From: Thioalkalivibrio sp. ALMg11
GTDB lineage: Bacteria > Pseudomonadota > Gammaproteobacteria > Ectothiorhodospirales > Ectothiorhodospiraceae
NCBI RefSeq assembly: GCF_000377905.1
Contig: NZ_KB898871.1
Location: forward strand, 283,001-347,000
Length of the DNA: 64,000 bases
Reading direction: 5' to 3'
Shown: in pieces, positions 9,010 through 19,148 of the stretch
Position numbering within the stretch: position 1 is the first letter of the stretch
Layout of the letters: the number at the start of each line of letters is the position of its first letter
Translations under genes and position numbers: made by a program
The notes under the pieces: generated by a model
The model's database searches: none
Told to the model about the DNA's origin: nothing
Seen by the model: the letters and a program-made list of their open reading frames with translations, nothing else

Positions 9010-9759
9010 ATGAAAGAAGAATCCGGCAAGACCCACTTCGGCTACCAGAGCGTCCCCGAGTCCGAGAAGGCCTCGCGGGTCGGCGAGGTGTTCCATTCGG
9101 TCGCCTCGCGCTACGACGTGATGAACGACCTGATGTCCATGGGCGTCCATCGCATCTGGAAGCGCTACACCCTGGAGCGCGCGGGCGTGCGCCCCAGCAT
9201 GAAGATCCTGGACCTGGCCGGCGGCACGGGCGATCTGGCCGGGGCCTTTGCCCCGCGGGTTGGCCCGAAGGGCCAGATCGTGGTCTGCGACATCAACGCC
9301 TCGATGCTGGAGGCCGGGCGCGACCGCATGCTGGACGAGGGGCACGTGGGCAACCTGGAGTTTGTGCAGGCGGACGCCGAGCAGCTCCCGTACCCGGATG
9401 ACCACTTCGACCGCGTGACCATCGCCTTCGGCCTGCGCAACGTAACCCGCAAGGAGCGCGCGCTGGCCGAGATGCGCCGGGTGATCAAGCCGGGCGGGCG
9501 CGTGCTGATACTGGAGTTCTCGCAACCGATGGCGCCGTTGCGTCCGATGTACGACATCTACTCCTTCAAGGTGCTGCCACTGATGGGCAAGCTGGTCGCC
9601 AACGATGCCGACAGCTATCGCTACCTTGCCGAATCCATCCGCATGCACCCGGATCAGGAGACCCTGGCCGGCATGATGCGCGACGCGGGCCTGGAACGGG
9701 TCGAGTACGACAACCTGACCGGCGGCATCGTCGCGCTGCACCGCGGCATCAAGTTGTAA
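9010..9759 (+). CDS. ubiE: Ubiquinone/menaquinone C-methyltransferase UbiE
   Basis: SAM-dependent C-methyltransferase (249 aa) that methylates demethoxyquinol (and demethylmenaquinol) rings during quinone synthesis. The N-terminal [20 protein letters not shown] segment and [21 protein letters not shown] are UbiE signatures; the SAM site [12 protein letters not shown] and the [22 protein letters not shown] stretch follow. Length is normal for the family. Start ATG 9010; the preceding TTG in frame is not used. It is followed by ubiJ after 7 bp and then ubiB, forming the typical ubiE-ubiJ-ubiB cluster. Confidence 0.97.
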   Translation: MKEESGKTHFGYQSVPESEKASRVGEVFHSVASRYDVMNDLMSMGVHRIWKRYTLERAGVRPSMKILDLAGGTGDLAGAFAPRVGPKGQIVVCDINASMLEAGRDRMLDEGHVGNLEFVQADAEQLPYPDDHFDRVTIAFGLRNVTRKERALAEMRRVIKPGGRVLILEFSQPMAPLRPMYDIYSFKVLPLMGKLVANDADSYRYLAESIRMHPDQETLAGMMRDAGLERVEYDNLTGGIVALHRGIKL

Positions 9760-9766
9760 CGTATTC

Positions 9767-10390
9767 ATGTCCGAACCCTTCGCCCTGCCCAGCCCGTTCA
9801 CGGCCCTGATCGAGGCCACCCTGAACGAACACTTGGCCAGCGCCCCGGAGAAAGACCGGGCGCGGCTGGCCGGGCGCGCGATCGCCATCGTGATCGAACC
9901 ACCGGGCCTGGCCTTGTCGCTGATCGGTGCTGCCGACCGGCTGCAGGTCGTGGGCGGCGTCGAGGAGCCGGTAGATGTGCAGCTGTCGGGCTCGCCGCTG
10001 TCACTGGCCGCGGCGATGGTACGCGACGATCGCTCCGGGTTGACCATCACGGGTGATGCCACCGTGCTCTCCGACCTGCAACACGCACTACGTGATGCCG
10101 GGATCGACTGGGAAGATCTGTTCGAGCGCTTTGCCGGCGCCGGAGCCGCCGGGCCGCTGCGCCATCTGCTGGATCAGGCGCGCGACAGCCTGCGCCACTT
10201 TGGCCGGCGCACCACCGAGGATCTGGCCGATTACGCACGCGACGAGGCCGAGTGGTTGCCCGCGGGCGGCGCGTTCGAGGCCTTTGCCGAGGATGTCGCC
10301 GATCTGCGCGACGGCGTGGCGCGCCTGGACGCCCGCCTGCGCCAGCTGGAGGCCAGCCAGGCCTCCAACCCCGACGACCGGCAGGGCTGA
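9767..10390 (+). CDS. ubiJ: Ubiquinone biosynthesis accessory factor UbiJ (SCP2 domain)
   Basis: 207-residue cytosolic protein. The N-terminal 110 residues fit the SCP2 sterol-carrier fold (for example [45 protein letters not shown]), which in UbiJ binds the hydrophobic quinone intermediate for the soluble Ubi complex. The C-terminal half is helical and ends with a short coiled-coil segment ([18 protein letters not shown]). It sits between ubiE and ubiB, the position expected for ubiJ, and its TGA overlaps the ATG of ubiB (TGATG). Sequence identity in this family is low, so position weighs heavily in the call. Confidence 0.9.
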   Translation: MSEPFALPSPFTALIEATLNEHLASAPEKDRARLAGRAIAIVIEPPGLALSLIGAADRLQVVGGVEEPVDVQLSGSPLSLAAAMVRDDRSGLTITGDATVLSDLQHALRDAGIDWEDLFERFAGAGAAGPLRHLLDQARDSLRHFGRRTTEDLADYARDEAEWLPAGGAFEAFAEDVADLRDGVARLDARLRQLEASQASNPDDRQG

Positions 10391-12075
10391 TGCGCCGCGC
10401 ACTTTACCGGGGCCTGCGGCTGTGGACCATTGCGCGGGTCCTGGTGCGCTATCGCCTGGACGTCATCCTGTTCACGCTGAAGCCGCTGCGCCCGCTCAGC
10501 TTCCTGCTCTATCTCGCTCCCTGGAACTGGTTCCGCCGCACCGAGGGCACCCGCGGCGAGCGCATCCGCAAGGCGCTGGAGGACCTGGGCCCGATCTTCA
10601 TCAAGTTCGGGCAGATGCTCTCCACCCGGCGCGACCTGCTCCCGGACGACATCGCAATCGAGCTCGCGCGCCTGCAGGATCGGGTGCCGCCGTTCCCCAG
10701 TGACAAGGCGCGCGCGGTGATCGAGGCCGAGCTGGAGCGCCCGATCGAGATCGCCTTCGCTGCCTTCGAGGACACGCCGATCGCCTCGGCCTCCATCGCC
10801 CAGGTGCATGCGGCCACGCTGCAGGACGGGCGCGAGGTGGTGGTCAAGGTGGTGCGCCCCGGCATCCTCAAGACCATCCGCGCGGATCTCGAGGTGATGC
10901 ACCTGATCGCGGACCTGGCGGATCGCTACTGGTCCGAGGCCAAGCGCCTGCGCCCGCGCGAGGTCGTGGACGAATACGAAAAGACCGTCACCGACGAGCT
11001 GGACCTGATCCGCGAGGGCGCGAATGCCGCCGCGATCCACCGCAATTTCGAGGACAGCCACCTCCTCTACATCCCGGAGATCATCTGGGACTACACCCGC
11101 CGCAGCGTGCTGGTGATGGAGCGCATCGGCGGCATCCCGGTGGCCGACATCGCCGCCCTGCGCGAACGCAACGTCGACCTGAAGCTGCTGGCCGAGCGCG
11201 GGGTGGAGATCTTCTTCACCCAGGTGTTCCAGCACAACTTCTTCCACGCCGACATGCACCCGGGCAACATCTTCGTCGATGCCACCCACCCGGATGACCC
11301 GACCTACCTGGCAGTGGACTTCGGCATCGTCGGCTCGCTGCTGGACTCCGACCAGCGCTATCTGGCCGAGAACTTCCACGCCTTCTTCAACCGCGACTAC
11401 CGCCGCGTCGCCGAGCTGCACGTGGAATCCGGATGGGTACCCAAGGACACCCGTGTCGACGAGTTCGAGGCCGCAATCCGCACCGTCTGCGAGCCCATCT
11501 TCCAGCGCCCGCTGGACGAGATCTCCTTCGGCCAGGTCCTGCTGCGCCTGTTCCAGACCGCGCGACGCTTCAACATGGAGGTCCAGCCTCAGCTCGTGCT
11601 GCTGCAGAAGACACTTTTGAACATCGAAGGCCTGGGCCGCCAGCTCTACCCGCAGCTGGACCTGTGGACCACCGCCAAGCCCTTCATCGAGAAGTGGATG
11701 CACGAGCGCATGGGCGTGCGTGCGTTCATTCGCAATGCGCAAGAGCACCTGCCGCGCCTGCTGGCCCAGCTACCGGAACTCCCCATGCACCTCGAAAAGG
11801 CCCTGACGGTGGAGGAACAGCGCGCGGAGCGGGATGCTGCGCTACGCCAGCAGATCCGCGAGTTGGAAGAGGGCCTGCGCCGCCAGAACCGGCGACGCAA
11901 TGAGGCCTGGAGCGGCGCGGGGCTGCTCGCCCTCGCGGGACTGGCCACACAGCTGGAGCTCTCCACTTGGCTGGGCCTCCCCTGGCCGGCCTGGCCACTG
12001 GGCCTGCTTGGCGCCTCGATGCTGTTGTTCGGCCTGCGCCCGGGCCCTTACCGCCGCCCAGTCGACCGCGCCTGA
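10390..12075 (+). CDS. ubiB: Ubiquinone biosynthesis regulatory protein kinase-like UbiB
   Basis: 561-residue member of the ABC1/ADCK/UbiB atypical kinase family, an ATPase needed for aerobic ubiquinone synthesis. Visible family signatures: [20 protein letters not shown] (KxGQ motif) near residue 60, the Ala-rich nucleotide loop [45 protein letters not shown] (catalytic HAD-HPGN) and LAVDFGIVG (the DFG equivalent). The C-terminus has hydrophobic helices ([16 protein letters not shown] and [15 protein letters not shown]) anchoring it to the inner membrane. ATG 10390 overlaps the ubiJ stop, indicating translational coupling. Confidence 0.96.
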   Translation: MRRALYRGLRLWTIARVLVRYRLDVILFTLKPLRPLSFLLYLAPWNWFRRTEGTRGERIRKALEDLGPIFIKFGQMLSTRRDLLPDDIAIELARLQDRVPPFPSDKARAVIEAELERPIEIAFAAFEDTPIASASIAQVHAATLQDGREVVVKVVRPGILKTIRADLEVMHLIADLADRYWSEAKRLRPREVVDEYEKTVTDELDLIREGANAAAIHRNFEDSHLLYIPEIIWDYTRRSVLVMERIGGIPVADIAALRERNVDLKLLAERGVEIFFTQVFQHNFFHADMHPGNIFVDATHPDDPTYLAVDFGIVGSLLDSDQRYLAENFHAFFNRDYRRVAELHVESGWVPKDTRVDEFEAAIRTVCEPIFQRPLDEISFGQVLLRLFQTARRFNMEVQPQLVLLQKTLLNIEGLGRQLYPQLDLWTTAKPFIEKWMHERMGVRAFIRNAQEHLPRLLAQLPELPMHLEKALTVEEQRAERDAALRQQIRELEEGLRRQNRRRNEAWSGAGLLALAGLATQLELSTWLGLPWPAWPLGLLGASMLLFGLRPGPYRRPVDRA

Positions 12076-12090
12076 ACACCGCCCTTTCCG

Positions 12091-12170
12091 CCGCTAGGGC
12101 GTAGGAGGCCGGCCCTCTGGCCGCTGGGTTTTGGCTAGCGGCCGATCGCCGAGGGGGCTCGGCCCCTACA
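12091..12170. repeat. Intergenic inverted-repeat element (REP/BIME-like)
   Basis: Two imperfect inverted halves face each other: gtaggaggccggccctctgg at 12101-12120 and, on the other strand, tgtaggggccgagcccc from 12170 downward. They are framed inside by ccgctag/ctagcgg (12091-12097 and 12135-12141). It lies between the convergent ubiB and sucB and may form the transcription-ending hairpin for both. Confidence 0.6.
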
Positions 12171-12203
12171 GGCTGAATCCGGCGCGGCCGGGCCTGCTCG
12201 GGT

Positions 12204-13547
12204 TCAGACGTCGAGCAGCAGCCGGGCCGGGTCCTCGATGGCGTCCTTGATCGCGACCAGGAACTGCACCGCCTCGGCGCCGTCGACCAGGCGGTGGTCG
12301 TAGGACAGGGCCACGTACATCATCGGCCGAATAACGACCTCGCCATCCACCGCGACCGGGCGCTCTTTGATCACGTGCATGCCAAGGATCGCGCTTTGCG
12401 GCGGGTTCAGGATGGGGGTCGAAAACAGCGAGCCGAACACCCCTCCATTGGTGATGGTGAAGGTGCCACCGCGCAGTTCGTCGATATCCAGCTTGCCGTC
12501 GCGGGCACGCTCGGCGTAGTCGCGGATGCGCCGCTCAATCTCGGCGATGGAGGCGTTGCCGGTATCGCGCAGCACCGGCACCACCAGTCCGCGCGAGGAG
12601 GACACTGCAATCCCGATGTCGCTGTAGTGGTGGTAGACGATCTCCTCGCCATCCAGCGCGGCGTTGACCACCGGGAAGCGCTCGAGCGCATGGCTGGCCG
12701 CGGCCACGAACAGGCCCATGAAGCCGAGCTTGATGGAATGGCGCTTCTCGAAGGGCTCTTTGTAGCGGCTGCGCAGGGCCATGGCCGCGGACATGTCGAT
12801 CTCGTTGAAGGTGGTCAGCATCGCGGTGGTCTGCTTCGCCTCCAGCAGCCGTTCCGCGATGCGGGCGCGCAGGCGGGTCATCGGCACGCGCTCGATGCGC
12901 TCAGCGCGGTCTCCTGGGTCGGCCGGATGCGCCTGGGGTCGCACAGCCCCGACGGAACCCGATGGCTTCGAAGAAGCAGCGGGCGCCCTGCGATCACTGC
13001 GCGCGCGCTCCACGTCGGCACGCTGGATACGCCCGTCGTCGCCGGTACCCTCAACATCCTCGGGCTGCAGCCCGGCTTCCTGAAGCAGACGCCGCACGGC
13101 CGGCGTGGGCGGCGGCGGGCTACCGGCCGATCCGTTCCCGGCCCCGGACGGCGCTGGCTCGGGTGATGAGGCAGCGGCAGGTTTCTCTTCCCGATCCCCC
13201 GTCGCAGCAGACGCTGGCTCGCCGCCCCCCGTCGGTGCCGATGCCCTGGAAGGCACTGCCTCGTCCTCGGTCTCTTCGTCCGGGTCTTCCGGGACGGCTT
13301 CGGCGGGCCCCAGATAACCCAGGATCGCGTCGGCCTTGACCACGTCGCCCTCGTTGACGGAAAGCTCGACCAGGGTGCCCGCACTGGGTGCCGAGACCTC
13401 GAGGACCACCTTGTCGGTCTCCAGCTCGGCGATCAGTTCGTCGCGCTTGACTGCGTCACCGGCCTTCTTGTGCAGGGCGATCACGGTCGCGTCGGCGACC
13501 GACTCGGGGAGTTCCGGGACCTGGATCGGGGTGCGATCGGATGCCAT
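12204..13547 (-). CDS. sucB: 2-oxoglutarate dehydrogenase E2, dihydrolipoyl succinyltransferase
   Basis: Core E2 enzyme (447 aa) of the 2-oxoglutarate dehydrogenase complex, transferring succinyl groups from lipoyl to CoA. One lipoyl domain (residues 4-78) carries the lipoylated Lys46 in [13 protein letters not shown] long Ala/Pro/Glu-rich linker follows (about 80-145), then the E3-binding domain (about 146-186, [20 protein letters not shown]). The catalytic acyltransferase domain begins with [19 protein letters not shown] and ends in [13 protein letters not shown], where His418 and Asp422 are catalytic. It starts 35 bp after sucA on the same strand. No lpd follows, so E3 is presumably encoded elsewhere. 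Confidence 0.96.
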   Translation of the reverse strand: MASDRTPIQVPELPESVADATVIALHKKAGDAVKRDELIAELETDKVVLEVSAPSAGTLVELSVNEGDVVKADAILGYLGPAEAVPEDPDEETEDEAVPSRASAPTGGGEPASAATGDREEKPAAASSPEPAPSGAGNGSAGSPPPPTPAVRRLLQEAGLQPEDVEGTGDDGRIQRADVERARSDRRAPAASSKPSGSVGAVRPQAHPADPGDRAERIERVPMTRLRARIAERLLEAKQTTAMLTTFNEIDMSAAMALRSRYKEPFEKRHSIKLGFMGLFVAAASHALERFPVVNAALDGEEIVYHHYSDIGIAVSSSRGLVVPVLRDTGNASIAEIERRIRDYAERARDGKLDIDELRGGTFTITNGGVFGSLFSTPILNPPQSAILGMHVIKERPVAVDGEVVIRPMMYVALSYDHRLVDGAEAVQFLVAIKDAIEDPARLLLDV

Positions 13548-13582
13548 CTCGCTTCCTTGTTCTGTGCGTCTTTATCGGATGT

Positions 13583-16393
13583 TCAGGGAGTCGGGTGCGG
13601 CGTGTCGCGCGAGCTGATCGGCCCGAACGCGCGCTCGAGCAGATCTTTCAGCTGCGCCTTGTGGACCTCGGGGTAACCGACGGCTGGCGCGGCGGCCGGG
13701 GGTCGCGCGACGGCGTGCAGGGTCTGGCCACGCACCGCCAGCAGCGGGTTGATACGCGGGGCGACAAACTCCAGGTAGCCCTGGTTCTCCGGTTCGTCCT
13801 GGACCCAGACGAATTCATCCGCCTCCGGATAATGCCCCAGCAATTCGGTCAGGCGCGCCTCGGGGAAGGGGTAGCACTGCTCCAGGCGCAGGATCGCCGT
13901 ATCCGCGTGCTCGCCCTCGGCCTGGCGCGCGGCCAGATCGTAGAAGATGCGCCCACAGGTCAGCAGCACGCGCTTCACCTTGCCAGGATCCTCCATGCGG
14001 GCGTCGTCGATGACCGTCTGGTACTGGCCCGTCGCCAGCGCATCGAGGTCGGACACCGCGTCCTTGTGCCGCAAGAGGCTCTTCGGGGTCATCACGATCA
14101 GCGGCTTGCGGTAGGGGCGCAGCATCTGCCGGCGCAGCAGGTGAAACATCTGCGCCGGCGTGGTCGGCACGCAGACCTGCATGTTCTCCTGCGCCGCCAG
14201 CTGCAGGAACCGCTCCGGGCGCGCCGAGGAGTGCTCCGGCCCCTGGCCCTCGTAGCCGTGGGGCAGCAGCAGGGTCAGGCCGGACAGGCGTCCCCACTTC
14301 TGCTCGCCGGAGGAGATGAACTGGTCGATCACCACCTGGGCGCCGTTCACGAAGTCACCGAACTGCGCCTCCCAGACCACCAGTGCCTCGGGCGCAGCGG
14401 TCGCGTAGCCGTATTCGAAGGCGAGCACGCCCTCTTCGGACAACAGCGAATCGATCACCAGGAACCGCGGGTGGTCCGGATCCAGGCGCCGCAGCGGGAC
14501 GATGGCCTTCCCGGTCTCCTGGTCATGCAGGACCGCATGGCGGTGGAAGAAGGTGCCCCGGCTGGAGTCCTGCCCGGACAGGCGAATGCGGTAGCCGTCC
14601 TGGATCAGCGCGCCATAGGCCAGGGTCTCGGCCGCACCCCAGTCCAGCGGCTGCTCGCCGCGCGCCATGGACACGCGGGCATCCAGGATCTTCTTCACGC
14701 GGTCGTTCAGACGGAAATCCTCCGGCGGGGTGGAGAGCTGCTCGAGGGTGCGCGCCAGGCGGTCGGCGGGGGCGCCGGTGTCCACGTCCTGGTCCCAGGT
14801 CTGGTTCAGATAGGGGCCCCAGTTGGTCGAGGAGCCGGCATGGCTGTTGCGCTCGCGCAGCAACGACAGCGCCACCGGCTGGCCGGCATCCAGCCGGCCG
14901 CGATAGTCCTCCAGCGCCTGTTCCTGCGCGTCTTCGGTGGTCAGGCCCTCGCGGATCAGGCGTCTGGCGTAGCGCTCGCGGGTGGTCGGCAGGTCGCGGA
15001 TACGACGATACATATGCGGCTGCGTGGCGGCCGGCTCGTCGGCTTCGTTGTGGCCCTGGCGGCGGTAGCAGACGAGATCGATCACCACGTCCTTGCCAAA
15101 GCGCATGCGGTAATCCAGCGCGATCTGGGTGATGAACACCACGGCCTCGGGATCATCGCCATTCACATGCAGGATGGGCGCGTTGACCATCTTGGCGACA
15201 TCGGTGGCGTAATGCGTCGAACGAGCGTCCTTCAGGGTCGAAGTGGTGAAACCGATCTGGTTGTTCACCACCACATGCACGGTGCCCTTGGTGGAGAAGC
15301 CCCGGGTCTGGGACATGTTCAGGGTCTCCATGACTACGCCCTGCCCGGCAAAGGCGGCATCGCCATGGATGACTACCGGCATCACCCGGTTGCCCTTGCG
15401 GTCACCGATGCGCACCTGGCGCGCCCGCACCGAACCCTCCACCACCGGGGTGACGATCTCCAGGTGCGAGGGATTGAAGGCCAGCGCCAGATGTACCCGA
15501 CCGCCCGGGGTGTCCAGGTCCGAGGAGAAACCCATGTGGTATTTCACGTCGCCGGTGCCACGGTCATCGCGCGGACGCCCCTCGAACTCGTTGGCCAGCT
15601 CCTCCGGGGACTTGCCGAACAGGTTGACCAGCACGTTGAGGCGCCCGCGATGCGCCATGCCGACCACGTACTCCTGCAGCCCGCGCGCGCCGCCCCGCTG
15701 GATCAGCGCATTCAGCAGCGGGATCAGGCTCTCCGCGCCTTCCAGCGAGAAGCGCTTCTGGCCGACATAGCGTCGGTGCAGGTAGCGCTCCAGACCCTCG
15801 GCCGCGGTCAGACGTTCGAGAATCGCCAGGCGGGTGTCGTCATCGAAACCGAAGCGGCCATGTGCCGACTCCAGGCGCTCCTGCAGCCAGCGCTTCTCGT
15901 CGGTGGCCATCAGATGCATGTATTCCACACCGATGCCGGCGCAGTAGGTCTCCTTCAGCACCCGCTCGATCGTATCCAGCGAGACCCGGCCGTCGATGAA
16001 CAGCGAGCCCGGATCAAAGGTGACATCGGGGCCGACCTGATCCAGGCCGTGATGCTCGCGGCTCAGCTCGCGCGGCGGCTCCGGCGGTTCGCGCTCCAGG
16101 GGGTCCAGGCGGGCACCGAAGTGACCGAGATAGCGGTAGGCATTGATGAACTGCAGCACGCGGATCTGCAGCTGTTCATGGGCCAGGTCCGGACGATCGG
16201 TGGAGCGCCGTCGGCGCTCCGGGCGCGGCGCACCTTCCAGCGAGCGGAAGTAATCGGCCCAGGCCGGCGGGACAGAATCGGGATCGGCCTGGTAGCGCTC
16301 CAGCAGATCTTCGGCGAAAGCGAGGTTATCCGGGTGCAGTTCCTGCCCGGATACGGGGCTGTCCAGCCGGTGCCGGGATGGCATCTCGTTCAT
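13583..16393 (-). CDS. sucA: 2-oxoglutarate dehydrogenase E1 component
   Basis: Thiamine-diphosphate-dependent E1 (936 aa, normal length) that decarboxylates 2-oxoglutarate and succinylates the E2 lipoyl group. The N-terminal E2-binding segment (LAFAEDLLERYQADPDSVPP) is followed by the catalytic core with GVEYMHLMATDEKRWLQERL, VVGMAHRGRLNVLVNLFGK, GAVK-like KYHMGFSSD, HGDAAFAGQGVVMETLNMSQ and NNQIGFTTS. The C-terminal half has FVNGAQVVIDQFISSGEQKW and LPHGYEGQGPEHSSARPERF. ATG 16393 gives the correct N-terminus; the reading frame stays open far upstream but only antisense to uvrD. Cotranscribed with sucB. Confidence 0.96.
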   Translation of the reverse strand: MNEMPSRHRLDSPVSGQELHPDNLAFAEDLLERYQADPDSVPPAWADYFRSLEGAPRPERRRRSTDRPDLAHEQLQIRVLQFINAYRYLGHFGARLDPLEREPPEPPRELSREHHGLDQVGPDVTFDPGSLFIDGRVSLDTIERVLKETYCAGIGVEYMHLMATDEKRWLQERLESAHGRFGFDDDTRLAILERLTAAEGLERYLHRRYVGQKRFSLEGAESLIPLLNALIQRGGARGLQEYVVGMAHRGRLNVLVNLFGKSPEELANEFEGRPRDDRGTGDVKYHMGFSSDLDTPGGRVHLALAFNPSHLEIVTPVVEGSVRARQVRIGDRKGNRVMPVVIHGDAAFAGQGVVMETLNMSQTRGFSTKGTVHVVVNNQIGFTTSTLKDARSTHYATDVAKMVNAPILHVNGDDPEAVVFITQIALDYRMRFGKDVVIDLVCYRRQGHNEADEPAATQPHMYRRIRDLPTTRERYARRLIREGLTTEDAQEQALEDYRGRLDAGQPVALSLLRERNSHAGSSTNWGPYLNQTWDQDVDTGAPADRLARTLEQLSTPPEDFRLNDRVKKILDARVSMARGEQPLDWGAAETLAYGALIQDGYRIRLSGQDSSRGTFFHRHAVLHDQETGKAIVPLRRLDPDHPRFLVIDSLLSEEGVLAFEYGYATAAPEALVVWEAQFGDFVNGAQVVIDQFISSGEQKWGRLSGLTLLLPHGYEGQGPEHSSARPERFLQLAAQENMQVCVPTTPAQMFHLLRRQMLRPYRKPLIVMTPKSLLRHKDAVSDLDALATGQYQTVIDDARMEDPGKVKRVLLTCGRIFYDLAARQAEGEHADTAILRLEQCYPFPEARLTELLGHYPEADEFVWVQDEPENQGYLEFVAPRINPLLAVRGQTLHAVARPPAAAPAVGYPEVHKAQLKDLLERAFGPISSRDTPHPTP

Positions 16394-16582
16394 TCGCGGT
16401 CTCTTCTCATTCCTGATGCGTCGGCCTTTGGGACCTGATCGGCGCGCGAGGTTCCCGCACGGAGTCGATGAATCAGCGTCTTCTTCAAGGCTGCCTCCGA
16501 GGGTAGCGCGTTTGCGCGGGCGAAGGCACACGGCCCGCATGCAGAACGTGCGATTCCGGCCGGGTTTCCCTACCATTCGCGC

Positions 16583-18787
16583 ATGGATGTCTCCCCCCTG
16601 CTCGATTCCCTCAACCCGGCCCAGCGCGAGGCCGTGGCCGCCCCGCCGCATCCGGTGCTTGTACTGGCCGGCGCCGGCTCCGGCAAGACCCGCGTGCTGG
16701 TGCACCGCATCGCCTGGCTGATCGAGGTCGAAGGCGTGGCGCCGCACAGCCTGCTGGCGGTTACCTTCACCAACAAGGCGGCGGCCGAGATGCGTGGGCG
16801 CATCGAATCGCTGCTGGGCCACCCGGCCACCGGGCTGTGGGTCGGGACCTTTCACGGTCTGGCCCACCGCCTGCTGCGCCAGCACTGGCAGGAGGCCAAG
16901 CTGCCGCAGGCCTTCCAGATCCTCGATTCCGATGATCAGCTGCGCATGGTCAAGCGCGTGCTGCGCGGGCTGGAGCTGGACGAGTCGCGGTGGCCGCCGA
17001 AGCAGGCGCAGTGGTACATCAATGCGCGCAAGGACGAGGGCTCGCGCCCGGAACACCTGCCGGATACCGGGGACCCTGTCGCTCGCCAGTGGGTGCGTGT
17101 CTACACCACCTACCAGCAGGCCTGCGAACGCGCCGGCGTGGTGGACTTCGCCGAGCTGATGCTGCGCTCGCTGGAACTGCTGCGCGACAACAAGGCCCTC
17201 CTGGAGCACTACCGCACACGCTTTCGCCATGTGCTGGTTGACGAGTTCCAGGACACCAACGACATCCAGTACGGCTGGCTGCGCCTGCTGGCCGGGGGCA
17301 GTCCGGTGTTTGCCGTGGGCGACGACGACCAGTCGATCTACGGCTGGCGCGGCGCGAAGATCGAGAACATCCAGCACTTCCAGAAGGACTACCCGGGCAC
17401 CCAGGTCGTGCGTCTGGAGCAGAACTACCGCTCCAGCGCCAACATCCTGAACGCGGCCAACGCCCTGATCCGGCACAACTCCGGCCGCCTGGGCAAGGAA
17501 CTGTGGACCGAAGGCCACGAAGGCGCACCGGTACGCCTGTACACCGCGCTGAACGAGCAGGAAGAGGCGCGCTTCATCGCCGAGACCATCGCCCGCCACG
17601 TGGATCAGGGCGGGCTGCACCGCGAGTGCGCCGTACTGTATCGCTCCAACGCCCAGTCACGCGTGCTGGAAGAGACCTTCATCGGCCGGCGCATGCCCTA
17701 CCGGGTCTACGGTGGCCTGCGCTTCTTCGAGCGCCAGGAGATCCGCGATGCCCTGGCTTACCTGCGCCTGGCCGGCAACGGCGATGACGACGCCGCCTTC
17801 CTGCGGGTGGTCAACCAGCCGCCGCGCGGGATCGGCGAGAAGACCCTGGAGGGCCTGCGCCAGGCCGCGCAGGCAGCGGATACCAGCCTGCTCCAGGCGG
17901 CCACCCACGCGGTGGACGCCGACGCCCTGCCCGGACGCGCTCGCACCGCGGTCGCCGGTTTCGTACAGCTGATCCGCACCCTGCAGCAGGAGCTCCCGCG
18001 CCAGCCGCTGGCCGATCAGGTGGAACAGGCGATCGAGCGCGCGCAACTGCGCGAGCACTACAAGAAGGAAAAGGGCGAGCGTGGCGAGGCGCGCCTGGAA
18101 AACCTGGACGAGCTGGTGGGGGCCGCGCGCGCCTTCGACATGGGGAGCACCGCCGAGAGCGAGGAAGGCGAGGGTAATCGCCTGACCGAGTTCCTCGCCC
18201 ACGCCGCGCTGGAGGCCGGCGAGGGCGCGGCCGACCCGCACGAGGACGCAGTGCAGATGATGACCCTGCACTCGGCCAAGGGCCTGGAGTTCCCGCTGGT
18301 GTTCCTGACCGGCATGGAAGAGGGGCTGTTCCCCAACGCCCGCTCGCTGGAAGAGCCGGGGCGGCTGGAAGAGGAGCGCCGCCTGGCCTATGTCGGCATG
18401 ACCCGCGCCGAACAGGAACTGTACCTGATCCATGCCGAGACGCGGCGGCTGTATGGGCGCGAGTCCTACAACGTCGCCTCGCGCTTCATCAACGAGATCC
18501 CCGAGGGCGCGCTGGAAGTGCTGCGCCCGCAGGCCTCGCCCTATGGCGCGGGGCGCTTTGCCACGGCCCGGCACAAGACGGCGGGGTTCGGGGCCATGGA
18601 TGCGCAGGCCGCCGAGGCCTCGGCGGCGGGCCTGGCCATCGGCGCACGGGTACACCACGCGAAGTTCGGCGAGGGACTGATCACCCAGTTCGAGGGCTCC
18701 GGCAATTCGGCCCGGGTGCAGGTGAACTTCGCCCATACCGGTTCCAAATGGCTGGTGCTGAGCTTCGCCAAGCTGGAAGTCCTGTGA
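16583..18787 (+). CDS. uvrD: DNA helicase II UvrD
   Basis: Superfamily 1A 3'-5' DNA helicase (734 aa) acting in mismatch and nucleotide excision repair. Motif Q/N-terminus MDVSPLLDSLNPAQREAV matches UvrD rather than Rep. Walker A GAGSGKT (30-36), motif Ia VTFTNKAAAEMRGRI, Walker B/II VDEFQDTN, motif III AVGDDDQSIYGWRGA, motif IV VRLEQNYRSS, motif V MTLHSAKGLEFPLVF and motif VI EERRLAYVGMTRA are all present. The C-terminal Tudor-like domain (ARVHHAKFGEGLITQFEG ... NFAHTGSKWLVL) is intact. It is transcribed alone, divergent from sucA with 189 bp between. Confidence 0.96.
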   Translation: MDVSPLLDSLNPAQREAVAAPPHPVLVLAGAGSGKTRVLVHRIAWLIEVEGVAPHSLLAVTFTNKAAAEMRGRIESLLGHPATGLWVGTFHGLAHRLLRQHWQEAKLPQAFQILDSDDQLRMVKRVLRGLELDESRWPPKQAQWYINARKDEGSRPEHLPDTGDPVARQWVRVYTTYQQACERAGVVDFAELMLRSLELLRDNKALLEHYRTRFRHVLVDEFQDTNDIQYGWLRLLAGGSPVFAVGDDDQSIYGWRGAKIENIQHFQKDYPGTQVVRLEQNYRSSANILNAANALIRHNSGRLGKELWTEGHEGAPVRLYTALNEQEEARFIAETIARHVDQGGLHRECAVLYRSNAQSRVLEETFIGRRMPYRVYGGLRFFERQEIRDALAYLRLAGNGDDDAAFLRVVNQPPRGIGEKTLEGLRQAAQAADTSLLQAATHAVDADALPGRARTAVAGFVQLIRTLQQELPRQPLADQVEQAIERAQLREHYKKEKGERGEARLENLDELVGAARAFDMGSTAESEEGEGNRLTEFLAHAALEAGEGAADPHEDAVQMMTLHSAKGLEFPLVFLTGMEEGLFPNARSLEEPGRLEEERRLAYVGMTRAEQELYLIHAETRRLYGRESYNVASRFINEIPEGALEVLRPQASPYGAGRFATARHKTAGFGAMDAQAAEASAAGLAIGARVHHAKFGEGLITQFEGSGNSARVQVNFAHTGSKWLVLSFAKLEVL

Positions 18788-18861
18788 AGCACTGATCAGA
18801 GGGTGCGTTCAGCGCTTCCCCAACGTTTCGTGCCCATGGCCGCGTAGGTTGGCTGAGCCCC

Positions 18862-19064
18862 AGAGGGCACGGAGGACACAGAGAGAACGTTGGTTGTTTC
18901 GGGGGGGCAGGATGCGCTGAGGGCCGTGCAACGCATTCAAGCCGGGCCCGGCCCTCCGATGGCCCGGGCTGAATCATCAGCACGCTCTCGAACCCACTGC
19001 CGCTCGAACCTTTCCATTGGCCCCTATCGCAGCCCTCCGTGTTCTCTGTGCCCTCCGTGGTGCA
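18862..19064. repeat. Inverted pair of purine-rich intergenic repeats
   Basis: The 361 bp between uvrD and the DsrE-like gene holds no gene. At 18862-18893 the plus strand reads agagggcacggaggacac followed by agagagaac; at 19030-19064 the minus strand reads ccacggagggcacagagaac followed by acggaggg. The two copies are in inverted orientation about 140 bp apart. The cggagg(a/g)cacagaga unit is a simple degenerate family; a fragment resembling it occurs inside the hydrogenase protease gene near 39720-39740. Confidence 0.55.
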
Positions 19065-19099
19065 ATCGCCCTTCTACGGACGCTTTCCTAATGCCCCAC

Positions 19100-19126
19100 G
19101 AAAAAGCCCCGCCGGGGCGGGGCTTC
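19100..19126 (-). terminator. Rho-independent terminator after the DsrE-like gene
   Basis: On the minus strand AAGCCCCGCC-CCGGCGGGGCTTTTTCG forms a strong GC hairpin followed by five T. It lies about 25 bp after the stop codon of the minus-strand gene at 19149. Confidence 0.8.
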
Positions 19127-19148
19127 GGGTTGTCGATATGGAGATCGA

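Noticed and set aside
13541-16438. 965-residue plus-strand open frame
   Set aside because: Antisense to sucA/sucB, which have complete and convincing family motifs; long antisense frames are expected at this GC content.
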